NCBI GenBank assembly: GCA_965198565.1
Contig: OZ240665.1
Coordinates: 2,976,001-3,040,000, forward strand
Source of the DNA: LMUY01 sp965198565
GTDB lineage: Bacteria; Pseudomonadota; Alphaproteobacteria; Acetobacterales; Acetobacteraceae
Length of the DNA stretch: 64,000 nucleotides
Direction of reading: 5' to 3'
The position numbers were made by a program, and so were the translations under genes. The notes under the pieces are model-generated. The model ran no database searches, was not told where the DNA came from, and worked only from the letters and a program-made list of their open reading frames with translations. Below are positions 27,612 to 36,449 of the stretch, piece after piece (the first letter of the stretch is position 1; each line of letters opens with the position of its first letter).

Positions 27612-28199
27612 ATGGCAGGGTCGCGGACGATGCCGGATTCAGCACCTCCCACCGAAGCCAGCCTGCGCGAGGCGGCCTTGCGTCACCTCGAGCGCTACGG
27701 CGCCACGCGGGCCGGGCTGCTGCGGGTGCTGCTGCGCCGGGTCGACCGCTGGGCGCGCGCGGCGGCGGCGGAAGCGGAACAGGTCGTGGCGGCCAGGCAG
27801 GCGGCAGAGGCGGTGGTGGCGCGGCTGGCGGCGGCGGGCGCGGTGGATGACGCGGCGTTCGCGGCCAGCCGGGCGCGCCGGCTGCATCGGGCCGGGCGCT
27901 CCCGCCGCGCCATTGCGGCGCATCTGCTGGCCCGCGGGGTGGGCGCCGAACTGGCGGCCGCCGTGCCGGACGCGCCCGAGCAGGAGCTTGCCGCCGCCTT
28001 GCTCTATGCCAGCCGGCGGCGCATGGGCCCGTTCCGCCCACCGCCGGAGCAGCCGCCCGATCCGGAGCAGCGCCGGCGCGATTTGGCGCGCTTGGCCCGG
28101 GCTGGCTTCCCGGCCGGCGTGGCGATGCAGGTGCTGGACATGCCGGCCAGCCAGGCTGAACAGGGCGTGCTCGCCGCGCGGCGAGAGCACCTGTGGTAA
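27612..28199 (+). CDS. recX: RecX-family regulator of RecA
   Basis: 195 residues, cytosolic, all-helical. It has the RecX three-helix repeats: ALRHLERYGATRAGLLRVLLRRVDRW, then a block around LAAAGAVDDAAFAASRARRLHRAGRSRRAIAAHLLARGV, and the C-terminal LARAGFPAGVAMQVLDM. RecX members bind and limit RecA filaments. recA is not in the window. The ATG at 27630 is an alternative start with AGGG about 10 nt upstream; neither start has a strong Shine-Dalgarno. Confidence 0.82.
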   Translation: MAGSRTMPDSAPPTEASLREAALRHLERYGATRAGLLRVLLRRVDRWARAAAAEAEQVVAARQAAEAVVARLAAAGAVDDAAFAASRARRLHRAGRSRRAIAAHLLARGVGAELAAAVPDAPEQELAAALLYASRRRMGPFRPPPEQPPDPEQRRRDLARLARAGFPAGVAMQVLDMPASQAEQGVLAARREHLW

Positions 28200-28336
28200 A
28201 TTCGCACGCTGTCGTTGCGAACACACATTTGTCACTTAAGCGTGTGGAATCACGCCCTGCCACCCGCAGACGTGATCCGGTGATCGTGTTACGTTTTGGT
28301 CATTGCCCTGTCGCAGGGCGCTCGAGGAGAAAACAC

Positions 28337-28846
28337 ATGGCGCACCGTCACACCCTGGCCGGCTTCGGGCTGGCTTCCGTTCTGACCTTGGGCCTGGCTG
28401 CGGTCGCGCAGGCGCAGCCATCGTCCACCGGCGGCGGCGGCCAGATGGCGTATCCGGATTCGCTCAAGTCCGGTCAGGTCCAAGTGCCGTCCAGCACCAC
28501 GCGGGATACCGGCAACATGCAATACCCGGCCTCGTCGGGCGGTATCACGACCACGGCGGCGCCGCGCTCGGCCAATACCGGCAACATGCAATATCCAGCG
28601 GGCAATTCGCTCGGCAGCAGCAAGAAGACCGCTGCTGCCAAGGGCAAGGCGATGTCAGCGTCGTCGAGCAGTGCCGCGCCCAGCGGGGCCGGCGCGACGC
28701 CGCAAGGCATGGCGGCCGCCCGTGCGCTCGCCAACGCGCCGGGCGCCGCGGCGGTGCCGTATGTCGACTTCGGCGCCCCATCGGCAAGCTCGGCGGCCAA
28801 GCCGATGCATCATGCCGCCAAGCCGATGAAGAAGCCGTCCGCCTGA
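28337..28846 (+). CDS. secreted low-complexity protein with TGNMQYPA repeats
   Basis: 169 residues, family not recognised. The signal peptide is residues 1-26 (HTLAGFGLASVLTLGLAAVAQAQ). The mature part is Ser/Ala/Gly/Thr-rich with two copies of TGNMQYPA (a third, looser one is GQMAYPD) and a basic C-terminus with KPMHHAAKPMKKPSA. The ATG at 28337 has GAGGAGAA 8 nt upstream. A hairpin GCCCTG-TCG-CAGGGC sits at 28305-28319 in its leader. Confidence 0.65.
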   Translation: MAHRHTLAGFGLASVLTLGLAAVAQAQPSSTGGGGQMAYPDSLKSGQVQVPSSTTRDTGNMQYPASSGGITTTAAPRSANTGNMQYPAGNSLGSSKKTAAAKGKAMSASSSSAAPSGAGATPQGMAAARALANAPGAAAVPYVDFGAPSASSAAKPMHHAAKPMKKPSA

Positions 28847-28893
28847 GACCACGCCTGTCCCCAACTCCCCCAGTCTTCCGACTCCCAGTCTCG

Positions 28894-28920
28894 TCATGTC
28901 AGGCCTTGCGCCTGGCATGA
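28894..28920. repeat. palindrome TCATGTCAGGC-CTTGC-GCCTGGCATGA
   Basis: An 11-bp inverted repeat with one G-U position and a 5-nt loop. From general knowledge it resembles dispersed GTCATGCCAGGC-type palindromes of alphaproteobacterial genomes. It is distinct from the CCCTCTCCC family and from the palindrome at 9.7 kb. Confidence 0.6.
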
Positions 28921-29029
28921 TGATGACGGGGCGGCGATTGGCCGCTTCAGCCTGTGCCGTCAACGCTTTGTTTCACTTTGCTGAAGTCGATGCTAAGCTG
29001 TTCGGGTAAGTCTTCCACCATGAGGCAGC

Positions 29030-29125
29030 GTGGCACCCCTCGAACGGACCTTGGCGTCCCGGCTGGTGGCGGCACTGGAGCTGCTGGCCCTGGCGGCGCT
29101 GTTCGGGCAACTCAGGCGCGAGTGA
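29030..29125 (+). CDS. possible 31-residue hydrophobic small protein
   Basis: GTG start with GAGG about 5 nt upstream. It encodes a short amphipathic, Leu/Ala-rich peptide (LASRLVAALELLALAALFGQ) flanked by charged ends, as in small membrane proteins. It stops 8 nt before the end of the convergent secreted-protein gene. Chance is a real possibility at this length. Confidence 0.25.
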   Translation: MAPLERTLASRLVAALELLALAALFGQLRRE

Positions 29126-29132
29126 CGGCCGG

Positions 29133-29528
29133 CTAGTTGCTCTCGCACGTGGCGTCGCGTGGGCTGACCCAGACCGTAAATGGATGGCGGCCGCTGTTCA
29201 GGTCGAGCGTCGTCTGAACGCCAAAGTAACCCATGACAGACCGCGTGTAACGGCCCGGCTGATCCGAGAAGAAGTGCAGCCCGCGGCAACTCGCGCCCGT
29301 AAGCCCAAACTGATCCGTGCCAAACCGGCAGCCGATCGGGTTGCGGGCTAGTATGTCATTCTCGTCGGCGCCGCGGGCCACCAAGCTGGCATATTGGGCC
29401 ATCAGCATTGGGCTGGTGCCCGCCACGCCCGTGAACACCATGTCCCTGCAAGCCGGTTGACCGGGTGCAGGGGCGGCGCCGCCAAGGGCGAGTGCTGCGA
29501 TGATGGCGGCGGCGATCTTGCGCGACAT
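29133..29528 (-). CDS. small secreted protein with four cysteines, unknown function
   Basis: 131 residues. The signal peptide is residues 1-23 (KIAAAIIAALALGGAAPAPGQ). The mature part has four Cys (PACRD, IGCRF, ASCRG, ATCES), enough for two disulfides, and segments MVFTGVAGTSPMLMAQYASLVARG and GRYTRSVMGYFGVQTTLDL. I do not recognise the family. The ATG at 29528 has GGGGGAAGCC upstream. Confidence 0.65.
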   Translation of the reverse strand: MSRKIAAAIIAALALGGAAPAPGQPACRDMVFTGVAGTSPMLMAQYASLVARGADENDILARNPIGCRFGTDQFGLTGASCRGLHFFSDQPGRYTRSVMGYFGVQTTLDLNSGRHPFTVWVSPRDATCESN

Positions 29529-29695
29529 GGCTTCCCCCTGACGATGCGAATGCGCACGGGATAACCGAGCCAAGCGCGGCAGTCATGTGCTTTTCGACTG
29601 CCAGGGTGGCCGCAATCTATGCCGGCCGCGACTGAACTGGCTTCCTCGCGTCCGCCGCGCTACAGCACGTCTCCCTGCCACGCGGACGCCGCCGT

Positions 29696-32458
29696 ATGAC
29701 CGACTATCGTGACACCGTCTTCCTGCCCGCCACCAGCTTCCCGATGCGCGGCGACCTGCCCCGCCGCGAGCCGCAGCTCCTGGCGCAGTGGGAGGCGAGC
29801 GGGCTGTGGCACCGCATGGTGGCGCAGAGCGCCGGGCGGCCGCGCTTCGTGCTGCATGACGGCCCGATCTACTCCAACGGCAACCTGCATATCGGCCACG
29901 CGCTGAACCGCATCTTCAAGGATGTCATCATCCGCGCCCACCGCATGGCCGGGTTCGACGCGCCGTTCATCCCCGGCTGGGACTGCCACGGCCTGCCGAT
30001 CGAGTGGAAGGTGGAGGAGGAGTATCGCCGCAGCGGCCGCGACAAGGATGCCGTGCCGGTGCTGGACTTCCGCGCCGAGTGCCGCGCCTACTCGCAGCGC
30101 TGGCTCGACATCCAGACCGCGGAGTTCCAGCGCCTGGGCGTGATGGGCGATTGGGCGGGGCGCTACGCCACCATGGATTTCAGCGCCGAGGCCGCCATCG
30201 CCGGCGAGATCGGCAAGTTCCTGCTCAACGGCGCGCTGTATCGCGGCCTGCGCCCGGTGCTGTGGTCGGTGGTGGAAAAGACCGCGCTGGCCGAGGCCGA
30301 AGTGGAATATCACGACCACACCAGCGACACGATCTGGGTGCGCTTCCCGGTGCTGAGCGGCTCGCTCGCCGGCGCGTCGGCGCTGATCTGGACCACCACG
30401 CCCTGGACCATCCCCGGCAACCGCGCGCTCGCCGCCGGGGCGGGGATCGACTACGCCGTGGTGCGGGTGGACAGCGTGGCGGAAGGCTCGCTCGGCCGGC
30501 CCGGCGAGACCCTGCTGATCGCGCTCGAGCTGGTGCCGGCGGTGTGCGCCGCGACCGGGATCGCCACCCATCACGTGCTGCGGGTGGTGCACGGCGCCGA
30601 GCTGGAAGGCACGCTCTGTGCGCATCCGCTGCGAGAGCAGGGCTATGACTTCGACGTGCCGGTGCTGCTGGGGGACTTCGTCACCACGGAGCAGGGCTCC
30701 GGCCTGGTGCATCAGGCGCCGGCGCATGGCGAGGAGGATTTCGCGCTGTGCATGGCGCATGGGATCGCGGTGCCGGAGAGCGTGGCGGAGGACGGGCGTT
30801 ATCTGCCCAACGTGCCGCTGTTTGCTGGGATACACGTCTACAAGGCGGCGGCGCCGGTGGGTGCGGCGCTGGAGGCCGCGGGCGGGCTGCTCGGCCGCGG
30901 CAAGCTGGTGCATTCCTTCCCGCATTCCTGGCGCTCCAAGGCGCCGCTGATCTATCGCGCCACGCCGCAATGGTTCATCCGCCTGGACGGCCCGGAGCGC
31001 ATCCGCGAGCGGGCGCTGGCGGCGATCGCCGCCACCCAGTTCGTGCCGCCGCAGGGCCGCAACCGCATCGGCTCCATGGTGGCCAACCGCCCCGACTGGT
31101 GCATCAGCCGCCAGCGCGCCTGGGGCGTGCCGATCCCGGTGTTCGTGGACCGCGCCACCGGCGCCCCGCTGCGCGACCCGGCGGTGATCGCGCGCATCAC
31201 CGAAGCCTTTGCCGCCGAAGGGGCCGACGCCTGGTATGCCTCGCCGCCGGAGCGCTTCCTGGGCGAGGGGCGCGACCCGGCCGGCTACGAGCAGGTGATG
31301 GACATCGTCGACGTGTGGTTCGAGAGCGGCTCCACCCACGGCTTCGCCCTGCAGGACCGCGGCATGGGCTGGCCCGCCGACCTCTACCTCGAGGGCTCGG
31401 ACCAGCATCGCGGCTGGTTCCAAGCCTCGCTGCTGGAGGCGATCGGCACCCGCGGCGCCGCGCCGTTCCGCGCCGTGCTGACGCATGGCTTCGTGCTGGA
31501 CGAGGCCGGGCGCAAGATGAGCAAGTCACTCGGCAACGTGACCGCGCCGCAGACCGTGATGGACCAGTACGGCGCCGACATCCTGCGGCTATGGACCATG
31601 ACGGCGGACACCACCGAGGACCTGCGGATCGGGCCGGAAATCCTGAAGCAGCAGGCCGAGCTGTACCGCCGGCTGCGCAACACGCTGCGCTGGCTGCTCG
31701 GCGCGCTGGCCGGCTGGGACGACGCGGAACGGGTCGACCCGGCTGACATGCCGGAGCTGGAGCGCTGGGTGCTGCACCGGCTGGCCGAGCTGGATGGACG
31801 GCTGCGCGAGGCGGTGGCGCGGCATGACTGGACGGGGGTGTATCCCGAGCTGCACAGCTTCTGCTCGGCCGACCTCTCGGCGTTCTATTTCGATATCCGC
31901 AAGGACACGCTGTATTGCGACCGGCCCGACCAGCCGCGCCGCCGGGCCGTGCGCACCGTGCTGGACATGCTGCAGCGCTGCCTCGCCACCTGGCTCGCCC
32001 CGGTGCTGGTGTTCACCGCCGAGGAAGCCTGGCAGGCGCGCTTTCCGCAGGAGGGTAGCGTCCATTTGCAGGCGTTCCCCGCCCTCGACCCGGCGTGGCA
32101 CGATCCCGAGCTGGCGGCGCGCATGGCCGGGCTGCGGGCGGCGCGCGGCGAGGTCACCACCGCGCTGGAGACGGCCCGGCGCGAGGGGGTGATCGGCGCC
32201 TCGCTGCAGGCCAGCGTCAGCCTGCCCGAGACCATGCTGGACGCGCTCGACCCAGCGCTGTGGGCCGAGTTCGCCATCGTCAGCGCCGTCACCGCCGGGC
32301 CGCTCGCGGTGAGCCGCGCCCCGGGCGAGAAATGTGCCCGCTGCTGGCGGGTGCTGCCCGAGGTGGGCGGGGGCGGCGCGCATCCCGAACTGTGCCGGCG
32401 CTGCGCCGACGCGGTGGCCAGCGGCCTGGTGGGGCAGCCCGCGCTGGCGCCGGCGTGA
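29696..32458 (+). CDS. ileS: isoleucyl-tRNA synthetase
   Basis: Charges tRNA-Ile; class I synthetase of 920 residues. The HIGH motif is residues 65-68 (NGNLHIGHAL) and KMSKS residues 607-611 (GRKMSKSLGN). The editing domain includes WTTTPWTIPGN. The C-terminal zinc module is visible as CARCW near residue 880 and CRRCADA at the end. The stop overlaps the GTG of lspA (GTGA), the common ileS-lspA coupling. Confidence 0.97.
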   Translation: MTDYRDTVFLPATSFPMRGDLPRREPQLLAQWEASGLWHRMVAQSAGRPRFVLHDGPIYSNGNLHIGHALNRIFKDVIIRAHRMAGFDAPFIPGWDCHGLPIEWKVEEEYRRSGRDKDAVPVLDFRAECRAYSQRWLDIQTAEFQRLGVMGDWAGRYATMDFSAEAAIAGEIGKFLLNGALYRGLRPVLWSVVEKTALAEAEVEYHDHTSDTIWVRFPVLSGSLAGASALIWTTTPWTIPGNRALAAGAGIDYAVVRVDSVAEGSLGRPGETLLIALELVPAVCAATGIATHHVLRVVHGAELEGTLCAHPLREQGYDFDVPVLLGDFVTTEQGSGLVHQAPAHGEEDFALCMAHGIAVPESVAEDGRYLPNVPLFAGIHVYKAAAPVGAALEAAGGLLGRGKLVHSFPHSWRSKAPLIYRATPQWFIRLDGPERIRERALAAIAATQFVPPQGRNRIGSMVANRPDWCISRQRAWGVPIPVFVDRATGAPLRDPAVIARITEAFAAEGADAWYASPPERFLGEGRDPAGYEQVMDIVDVWFESGSTHGFALQDRGMGWPADLYLEGSDQHRGWFQASLLEAIGTRGAAPFRAVLTHGFVLDEAGRKMSKSLGNVTAPQTVMDQYGADILRLWTMTADTTEDLRIGPEILKQQAELYRRLRNTLRWLLGALAGWDDAERVDPADMPELERWVLHRLAELDGRLREAVARHDWTGVYPELHSFCSADLSAFYFDIRKDTLYCDRPDQPRRRAVRTVLDMLQRCLATWLAPVLVFTAEEAWQARFPQEGSVHLQAFPALDPAWHDPELAARMAGLRAARGEVTTALETARREGVIGASLQASVSLPETMLDALDPALWAEFAIVSAVTAGPLAVSRAPGEKCARCWRVLPEVGGGGAHPELCRRCADAVASGLVGQPALAPA

Positions 32459-33006
32459 GCAGCCCGCAAACCCGGCGCAGCCAAGCTTGGCGCACCCGCG
32501 CCGGGCTGCTGGCGGGGCTGGTCGTGCTGCTGGCGGACCAGGCCAGCAAGTGGTGGATCCTCACCCAGCTCGACTTGCCGCAGCGCCACCGGGTGGACTT
32601 GCTGCCGGTGCTGAGCCTCACCTGGGTGGAGAACACCGGCGTCACCTTCGGCATGTTCCAGGCCGCCGGCGGCTGGGGCCCGGCGCTGCTGGCGGCGGTG
32701 GCCTTCGCCATCGTGGCCGGCTTGGTGCTGTGGCTGCGCCGGGCGGAAACCTGGCTGGTGGCGGTCTCGCTCGGCGCCATCGCCGGCGGCGCGGTGGGCA
32801 ACGTGGTGGACCGGCTGCGCTTCGGCTGGGTGGAGGATTTCATCCACTTCCACGTCGGCACCTGGAGCTGGTACGTGTTCAACGTGGCCGACGCCGCCAT
32901 CGTATGCGGCGTGGCGGCGCTGGTGCTGGACGGGCTGCGCCCGCGGCCGCTTGGGTCACAGACCGAGGAGGAACGGCTTGCAGGGCCAGGCCGGGCGGAG
33001 CTATGA
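32455..33006 (+). CDS. lspA: lipoprotein signal peptidase II
   Basis: Inner-membrane aspartyl protease that cleaves lipid-modified signal peptides. 183 residues, four hydrophobic helices; catalytic aspartates are D119 (GNVVDRLRFG) and D146 (FNVADAAI), with VENTGVTFGMF also diagnostic. It uses a GTG start overlapping the ileS stop. The C-terminal 30 residues are an unconserved-looking polar tail. It overlaps the next gene, itself a lipoprotein substrate, by ATGA. Confidence 0.94.
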   Translation: MSSPQTRRSQAWRTRAGLLAGLVVLLADQASKWWILTQLDLPQRHRVDLLPVLSLTWVENTGVTFGMFQAAGGWGPALLAAVAFAIVAGLVLWLRRAETWLVAVSLGAIAGGAVGNVVDRLRFGWVEDFIHFHVGTWSWYVFNVADAAIVCGVAALVLDGLRPRPLGSQTEEERLAGPGRAEL

Positions 33007-33590
33007 GCGCAACCATGAGTGATGGGATTCTCCGCCAAAGTTGCAACACGCGTCCGCTGCGCTGGCTGTTGCTCGCCAGCCTGCTGCCGTTGGCGGCGTG
33101 CGGCGACGACTTGTCCCGTACCATCGGGCTGACGCGCGATGCGCCGGACGAGTTCACCGTCACCACGCGCGCGCCGTTGTCGATGCCGCCGGACTTCTCG
33201 CTGCGCCCGCCGCGGCCGGGGGCGTCGCGGCCGCAGGAACTGTCGGAGCGGGCGCAGGCCGAAGCCACCTTGTCGCCGACCACCGACCTGGGCGGGCCGG
33301 CGCCCACCATGTCGGCGGGCCAGCAGGCGCTGATCGGCGCCGCCGGCCCCGCGGCGCCGCGCGACATCCGCGCCGAGGTGGATGCCGAGGCGCAACTGGA
33401 CCAGCCCGGCGAGTCGTTCACCGACCGGCTGATGTTCTGGCAGGCGCCGCCGCCGAGCGGCACCGCGGTGGACCCGCAAAAAGAGGCCAGACGCCTGCGC
33501 CAGAACGCCGCCCTGGGCCAGACCGTGACCACCGGCGACACGCCGATCATCCAGACCAACCGCAAGAGTTGGTTCGACTCGCTGTTTTAA
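33003..33590 (+). CDS. DUF3035-family lipoprotein (BamF-like)
   Basis: 195 residues. The signal peptide ends in the lipobox LPLAAC (Cys about residue 32), and is followed by GDD, RDAPDEFTVTTRAPLSMPPDFSLRPP, the hallmark of the DUF3035 family, which includes the alphaproteobacterial BAM-complex lipoprotein BamF described in Caulobacter. The C-terminus (TNRKSWFDSLF) is also typical. Equating this gene with BamF is inference. The start at 33003 overlaps the lspA stop (ATGA); an ATG at 33015 is possible. Confidence 0.8.
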   Translation: MSATMSDGILRQSCNTRPLRWLLLASLLPLAACGDDLSRTIGLTRDAPDEFTVTTRAPLSMPPDFSLRPPRPGASRPQELSERAQAEATLSPTTDLGGPAPTMSAGQQALIGAAGPAAPRDIRAEVDAEAQLDQPGESFTDRLMFWQAPPPSGTAVDPQKEARRLRQNAALGQTVTTGDTPIIQTNRKSWFDSLF

Positions 33591-33604
33591 CCGAAGCTTC
33601 GGCC

Positions 33605-34147
33605 ATGATGGCGCATCTGGGCGGCATGGACGTGCATCGGTTTCCTGTCGCGCGCTTGGTGTTGCGGCTCACCCGGCTGCTCGGCTGCGTGCTGCTGCTC
33701 GCGGCCGGCGCGCCACCGGATGCCGCACCTGGACCCTCTGCAGCGCCCGGTTGGGCGGCCGCCGTGGTCGGGCAATATGCCGGCCGGGTGCTTAATGCCG
33801 GGCGGATGCAGTGCCACCGCACCGTGTTGTCGCTGCAGGGCGGCCAACTGGTGGGGCATTACTGGATCGACGACGATACGCCGTTCGAGGGCGAACTGAC
33901 CGGCTTCGTGCCCGACGCGAGCGGCGCGTCCGGTGGCGGCCATGCCGGCACCTTCACCTGGACCGACCGCTTCGGCACCGGGCATGAATACCTCGCTTTC
34001 GCCCCCGATGGCAGCGGCTTCCGCGGCTTCTGGGGCGGCGCGCAGCCGCTGATCACCAACCCGGTCTGGGCCGTGCGCAGCGACCGCCCGTGCGAGGCCC
34101 AGGTCTCTCAAGCCCGCCCGCCCGCCCGGGCCGGCTCGCATGTCTGA
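33605..34147 (+). CDS. putative exported protein, unknown function
   Basis: About 180 residues. A hydrophobic segment (LVLRLTRLLGCVLLLAAGAPP) serves as signal peptide or anchor. The mature part has AGRVLNAGRMQCHRTVLSL, GGQLVGHYWIDDDTPFEGEL and YLAFAPDGSGFRGFWGG, a beta-rich pattern; two Cys (QCHR, RPCE) could pair. The start is ambiguous among ATGs at 33605, 33608 and 33626. It overlaps mutL by 8 nt and probably shares the ileS-lspA transcript. Confidence 0.6.
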   Translation: MMAHLGGMDVHRFPVARLVLRLTRLLGCVLLLAAGAPPDAAPGPSAAPGWAAAVVGQYAGRVLNAGRMQCHRTVLSLQGGQLVGHYWIDDDTPFEGELTGFVPDASGASGGGHAGTFTWTDRFGTGHEYLAFAPDGSGFRGFWGGAQPLITNPVWAVRSDRPCEAQVSQARPPARAGSHV

Positions 34148-35960
34148 CGCCCCCCTCTCTGACGTATCGCGTCTGACATCCGGCGCCGCCCCGATCCGCC
34201 GCCTGTCAGATGCCACCATCGACCGGATCGCGGCGGGCGAGGTGATCGAGCGGCCGGCGGCGGCGGCCAAGGAGCTGGTGGAGAACGCGCTCGATGCCGG
34301 CGCCCGCCGCATCGGCGTGACCCTGGAGCGCGGCGGGATCGACCGGCTGGAGGTCACCGATGACGGCGCCGGCATGGACGCGCCCGGGCTGGCGCTGGCG
34401 GTGCAGCGCCACTGCACCTCCAAGCTGGCCGACGACCAGCTCATCCGCATCGCGACCCTGGGCTTCCGCGGCGAGGCGCTGCCCTCGATCGGGGCGGCGG
34501 CGCGGCTGCAGATCACCACCCGGCCGCCGGGCGCGCCGCATGCCTGGCGCATCCGGGTCGAGGGCGGCGTGGTGGAGCCGGTGGCGCCGGCCGCCGGGCC
34601 GCTCGGCACCCAGGTGCTGGTGGCGGATGTGTTCTTCGCCACCCCGGCCCGGCGGCACTTCCTGAAGTCGCCGCGCATCGAGGCCGAGCACGCCGAGGCC
34701 GCCATCCGCCGCCTGGCCTTCGCCGCCCCGGCGGTGGCGATGCGGCTGGTGAGCGATGGCCGCGTCGTGTTCGACCTGCCGGCGCAGGACGCAGCCAGCC
34801 GCGCCGCCGCCTTGCTGGGGCTGCCCGCCGAGCTGTTGCTGCCGCTGGACGCGCAGCGGGAGGGCCCTGGTCTGGGGCGCTATATGCTGGCGGGCTATGC
34901 CGCCCCCGCCACCGCGACGCGCGCCACGCCGGCCGGCCAGTCGCTGGTGGTGAACGGCCGCCCGGTGACCGACCCGCTGCTGCGGCTCGCGGTGCGGGTG
35001 GCGTATCGCGACGTGATCCCGCCGGGCCGCCACGCCGCCGTGGCGCTGTCGCTCACCGTGCCGGCCGAGGCGGTGGACGTGAACGTGCACCCGGCCAAGA
35101 CCGAGCTGCGCTTCCGCGACCCGGACGCGGTGCGCGGCCTGGTGATCGGCGGCGTGCGGCGCGCCTTGGCGGGCGGGGCCAGCGCCCCGGCGCCGGCGGT
35201 GTTCGCCGCCCGTGCCCGTTCGCACCCGGCCGGCCGACCGGGCTTGCGGCTGGTGTCGCCCGCTCCGGCGCCTGCGCTGGTGCAGCCGGGGTTTGCCGAG
35301 GCCATGGCCGGCTTCGAGCCCAGCGGGCGCGTGCTGGCTCAGCGCGACGTGGCATCCGATCCGGCGGCCCCGCATCCGCTGGGGGCGGCGCTGGCCCAGG
35401 TGGCCGACACCTACATCCTGGCGGTGGCGGCGGATGGCAGCCTGGTTCTGGTCGACCAGCACGCCGCGCATGAGCGGCTGACCCACGAGGCGCTGGCGGC
35501 GCAGCACAAGGCAGGCGGGGTGCGCGCCCAGGCGCTGCTGCTGCCCGCCGTGGTAGACCTGCCGCCGCCCGACGCGGCGCGCCTGCTCGCCCAGGCCGCC
35601 CTGCTTGCGGGCCTGGGGCTGGAGCTGGAGGGCTTCGGCGCCGGCGCGGTGCTGGTGCGGGCGCTGCCGGCGCTGCTCTGCACCGGCGGCGCGCCCGACC
35701 CGGCGCCGCTGCTGCGGGACCTCGCCGACGAGCTGGCCGAGGGCGCCGCCACCGCGCTGGACGTGAAGCTGGACGCGGCGATCGCCCGCCTGGCCTGCCA
35801 CGGCAGCGTGCGCGCCGGCCGCCGCCTGAACGCGGCCGAGATGAACGCGCTGCTGCGCCAGTTGGAGGCCACGCCGCGCGCCGCCACCTGCTCGCATGGC
35901 CGCCCCACGGTGCTCAAGCTGAGCCGGGCCGAACTCGAGGCGCTGTTCGCGCGGCGCTAA
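34140..35960 (+). CDS. mutL: DNA mismatch repair protein with endonuclease motif
   Basis: 606 residues. The N-terminal GHKL ATPase carries IAAGEVIERPAAAAKELVENALDAGA, DDGAGM and TLGFRGEALPSI. The C-terminal dimerisation domain holds the nicking motif DQHAAHERLTHE (from about D439; DQHA-X2-E-X4-E), plus ACHGSVRAG, CSHGRPT and a terminal FARR. This set marks the methyl-independent, nicking type of MutL found outside the MutH-containing gammaproteobacteria. mutS is 8 kb away on the same strand. Confidence 0.95.
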   Translation: MSDAPLSDVSRLTSGAAPIRRLSDATIDRIAAGEVIERPAAAAKELVENALDAGARRIGVTLERGGIDRLEVTDDGAGMDAPGLALAVQRHCTSKLADDQLIRIATLGFRGEALPSIGAAARLQITTRPPGAPHAWRIRVEGGVVEPVAPAAGPLGTQVLVADVFFATPARRHFLKSPRIEAEHAEAAIRRLAFAAPAVAMRLVSDGRVVFDLPAQDAASRAAALLGLPAELLLPLDAQREGPGLGRYMLAGYAAPATATRATPAGQSLVVNGRPVTDPLLRLAVRVAYRDVIPPGRHAAVALSLTVPAEAVDVNVHPAKTELRFRDPDAVRGLVIGGVRRALAGGASAPAPAVFAARARSHPAGRPGLRLVSPAPAPALVQPGFAEAMAGFEPSGRVLAQRDVASDPAAPHPLGAALAQVADTYILAVAADGSLVLVDQHAAHERLTHEALAAQHKAGGVRAQALLLPAVVDLPPPDAARLLAQAALLAGLGLELEGFGAGAVLVRALPALLCTGGAPDPAPLLRDLADELAEGAATALDVKLDAAIARLACHGSVRAGRRLNAAEMNALLRQLEATPRAATCSHGRPTVLKLSRAELEALFARR

Positions 35961-36025
35961 CAAGGCGTGAGTCCAGTAGGGTGGGTTTCAGCCCACCAAA
36001 AGCTAGAGCTAAACGCGCGCTGGTC

Positions 36026-36436
36026 TCACACCGGCTCGGCTGGCTTGGGCAGCACGAACGGGTGGCCGAGCAGCTTGGCGTCGCGGGTCAGCAGGCGCAT
36101 GCCCTCCTCCTGCGCCTGCACCAGCAGCAGCGCGTCGAACGGGTCCTTGTGGGGCAGCGGCGGCGCCAGGGTGGCGGCGGCGTGGGCGGCGGTGAGCGGC
36201 AGCAAGGCCCAGTCCACCGCGCGGGCGAACGCCACCACCACCGCCGGGTCGAGCGGGCCCTTGCGGCCGCCGGAGATGTGCAGGCTGTGCCACTTCAAGC
36301 GCAGCTCCCACACCGCCACTGCCGAGAGCACCAGTTGGGAGTCGGTGCTCGCCATCTGAGCCCGCTCGGCCGCGGTCAGCGCATCGGGGTCGAGCGCGGC
36401 CCAGACCGCGATGTGGGTGTCGAGTAGAACCCTCAA
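36026..36436 (-). CDS. VapC-like PIN-domain toxin
   Basis: 136 residues, a putative RNase. The PIN-domain acidic residues are all visible: D6 (LLDTH), E44 (VWEL), D101 (KDPFDALL) and D119 (TRDAKLL). No ATG or GTG is in frame near the expected N-terminus; a TTG at 36436 fits, with GAGGG 9 nt upstream, 13 nt after the antitoxin stop. The weak start may keep toxin below antitoxin, as is usual in such modules. Probable target is RNA, unproven. Confidence 0.82.
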   Translation of the reverse strand: MRVLLDTHIAVWAALDPDALTAAERAQMASTDSQLVLSAVAVWELRLKWHSLHISGGRKGPLDPAVVVAFARAVDWALLPLTAAHAAATLAPPLPHKDPFDALLLVQAQEEGMRLLTRDAKLLGHPFVLPKPAEPV

Positions 36437-36449
36437 GCGGGCAGCACCC

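Larger units (their letters stand above)
28847..29132. other. intergenic region with a palindrome and a possible short ORF
   Basis: About 286 nt between two small secreted-protein genes. It holds a palindrome (28894-28920) and a 31-codon ORF (29030-29125); the rest shows nothing recognisable. Confidence 0.5.

Noticed and set aside
28954..29136. 60-codon ORF on the + strand
   Set aside because: Gly/Arg/Thr-rich and without a Shine-Dalgarno; the overlapping 31-codon hydrophobic frame is more protein-like, though itself doubtful.
29660..31486. 608-codon ORF on the - strand
   Set aside because: Antisense shadow of ileS, which has all expected synthetase motifs on the other strand.
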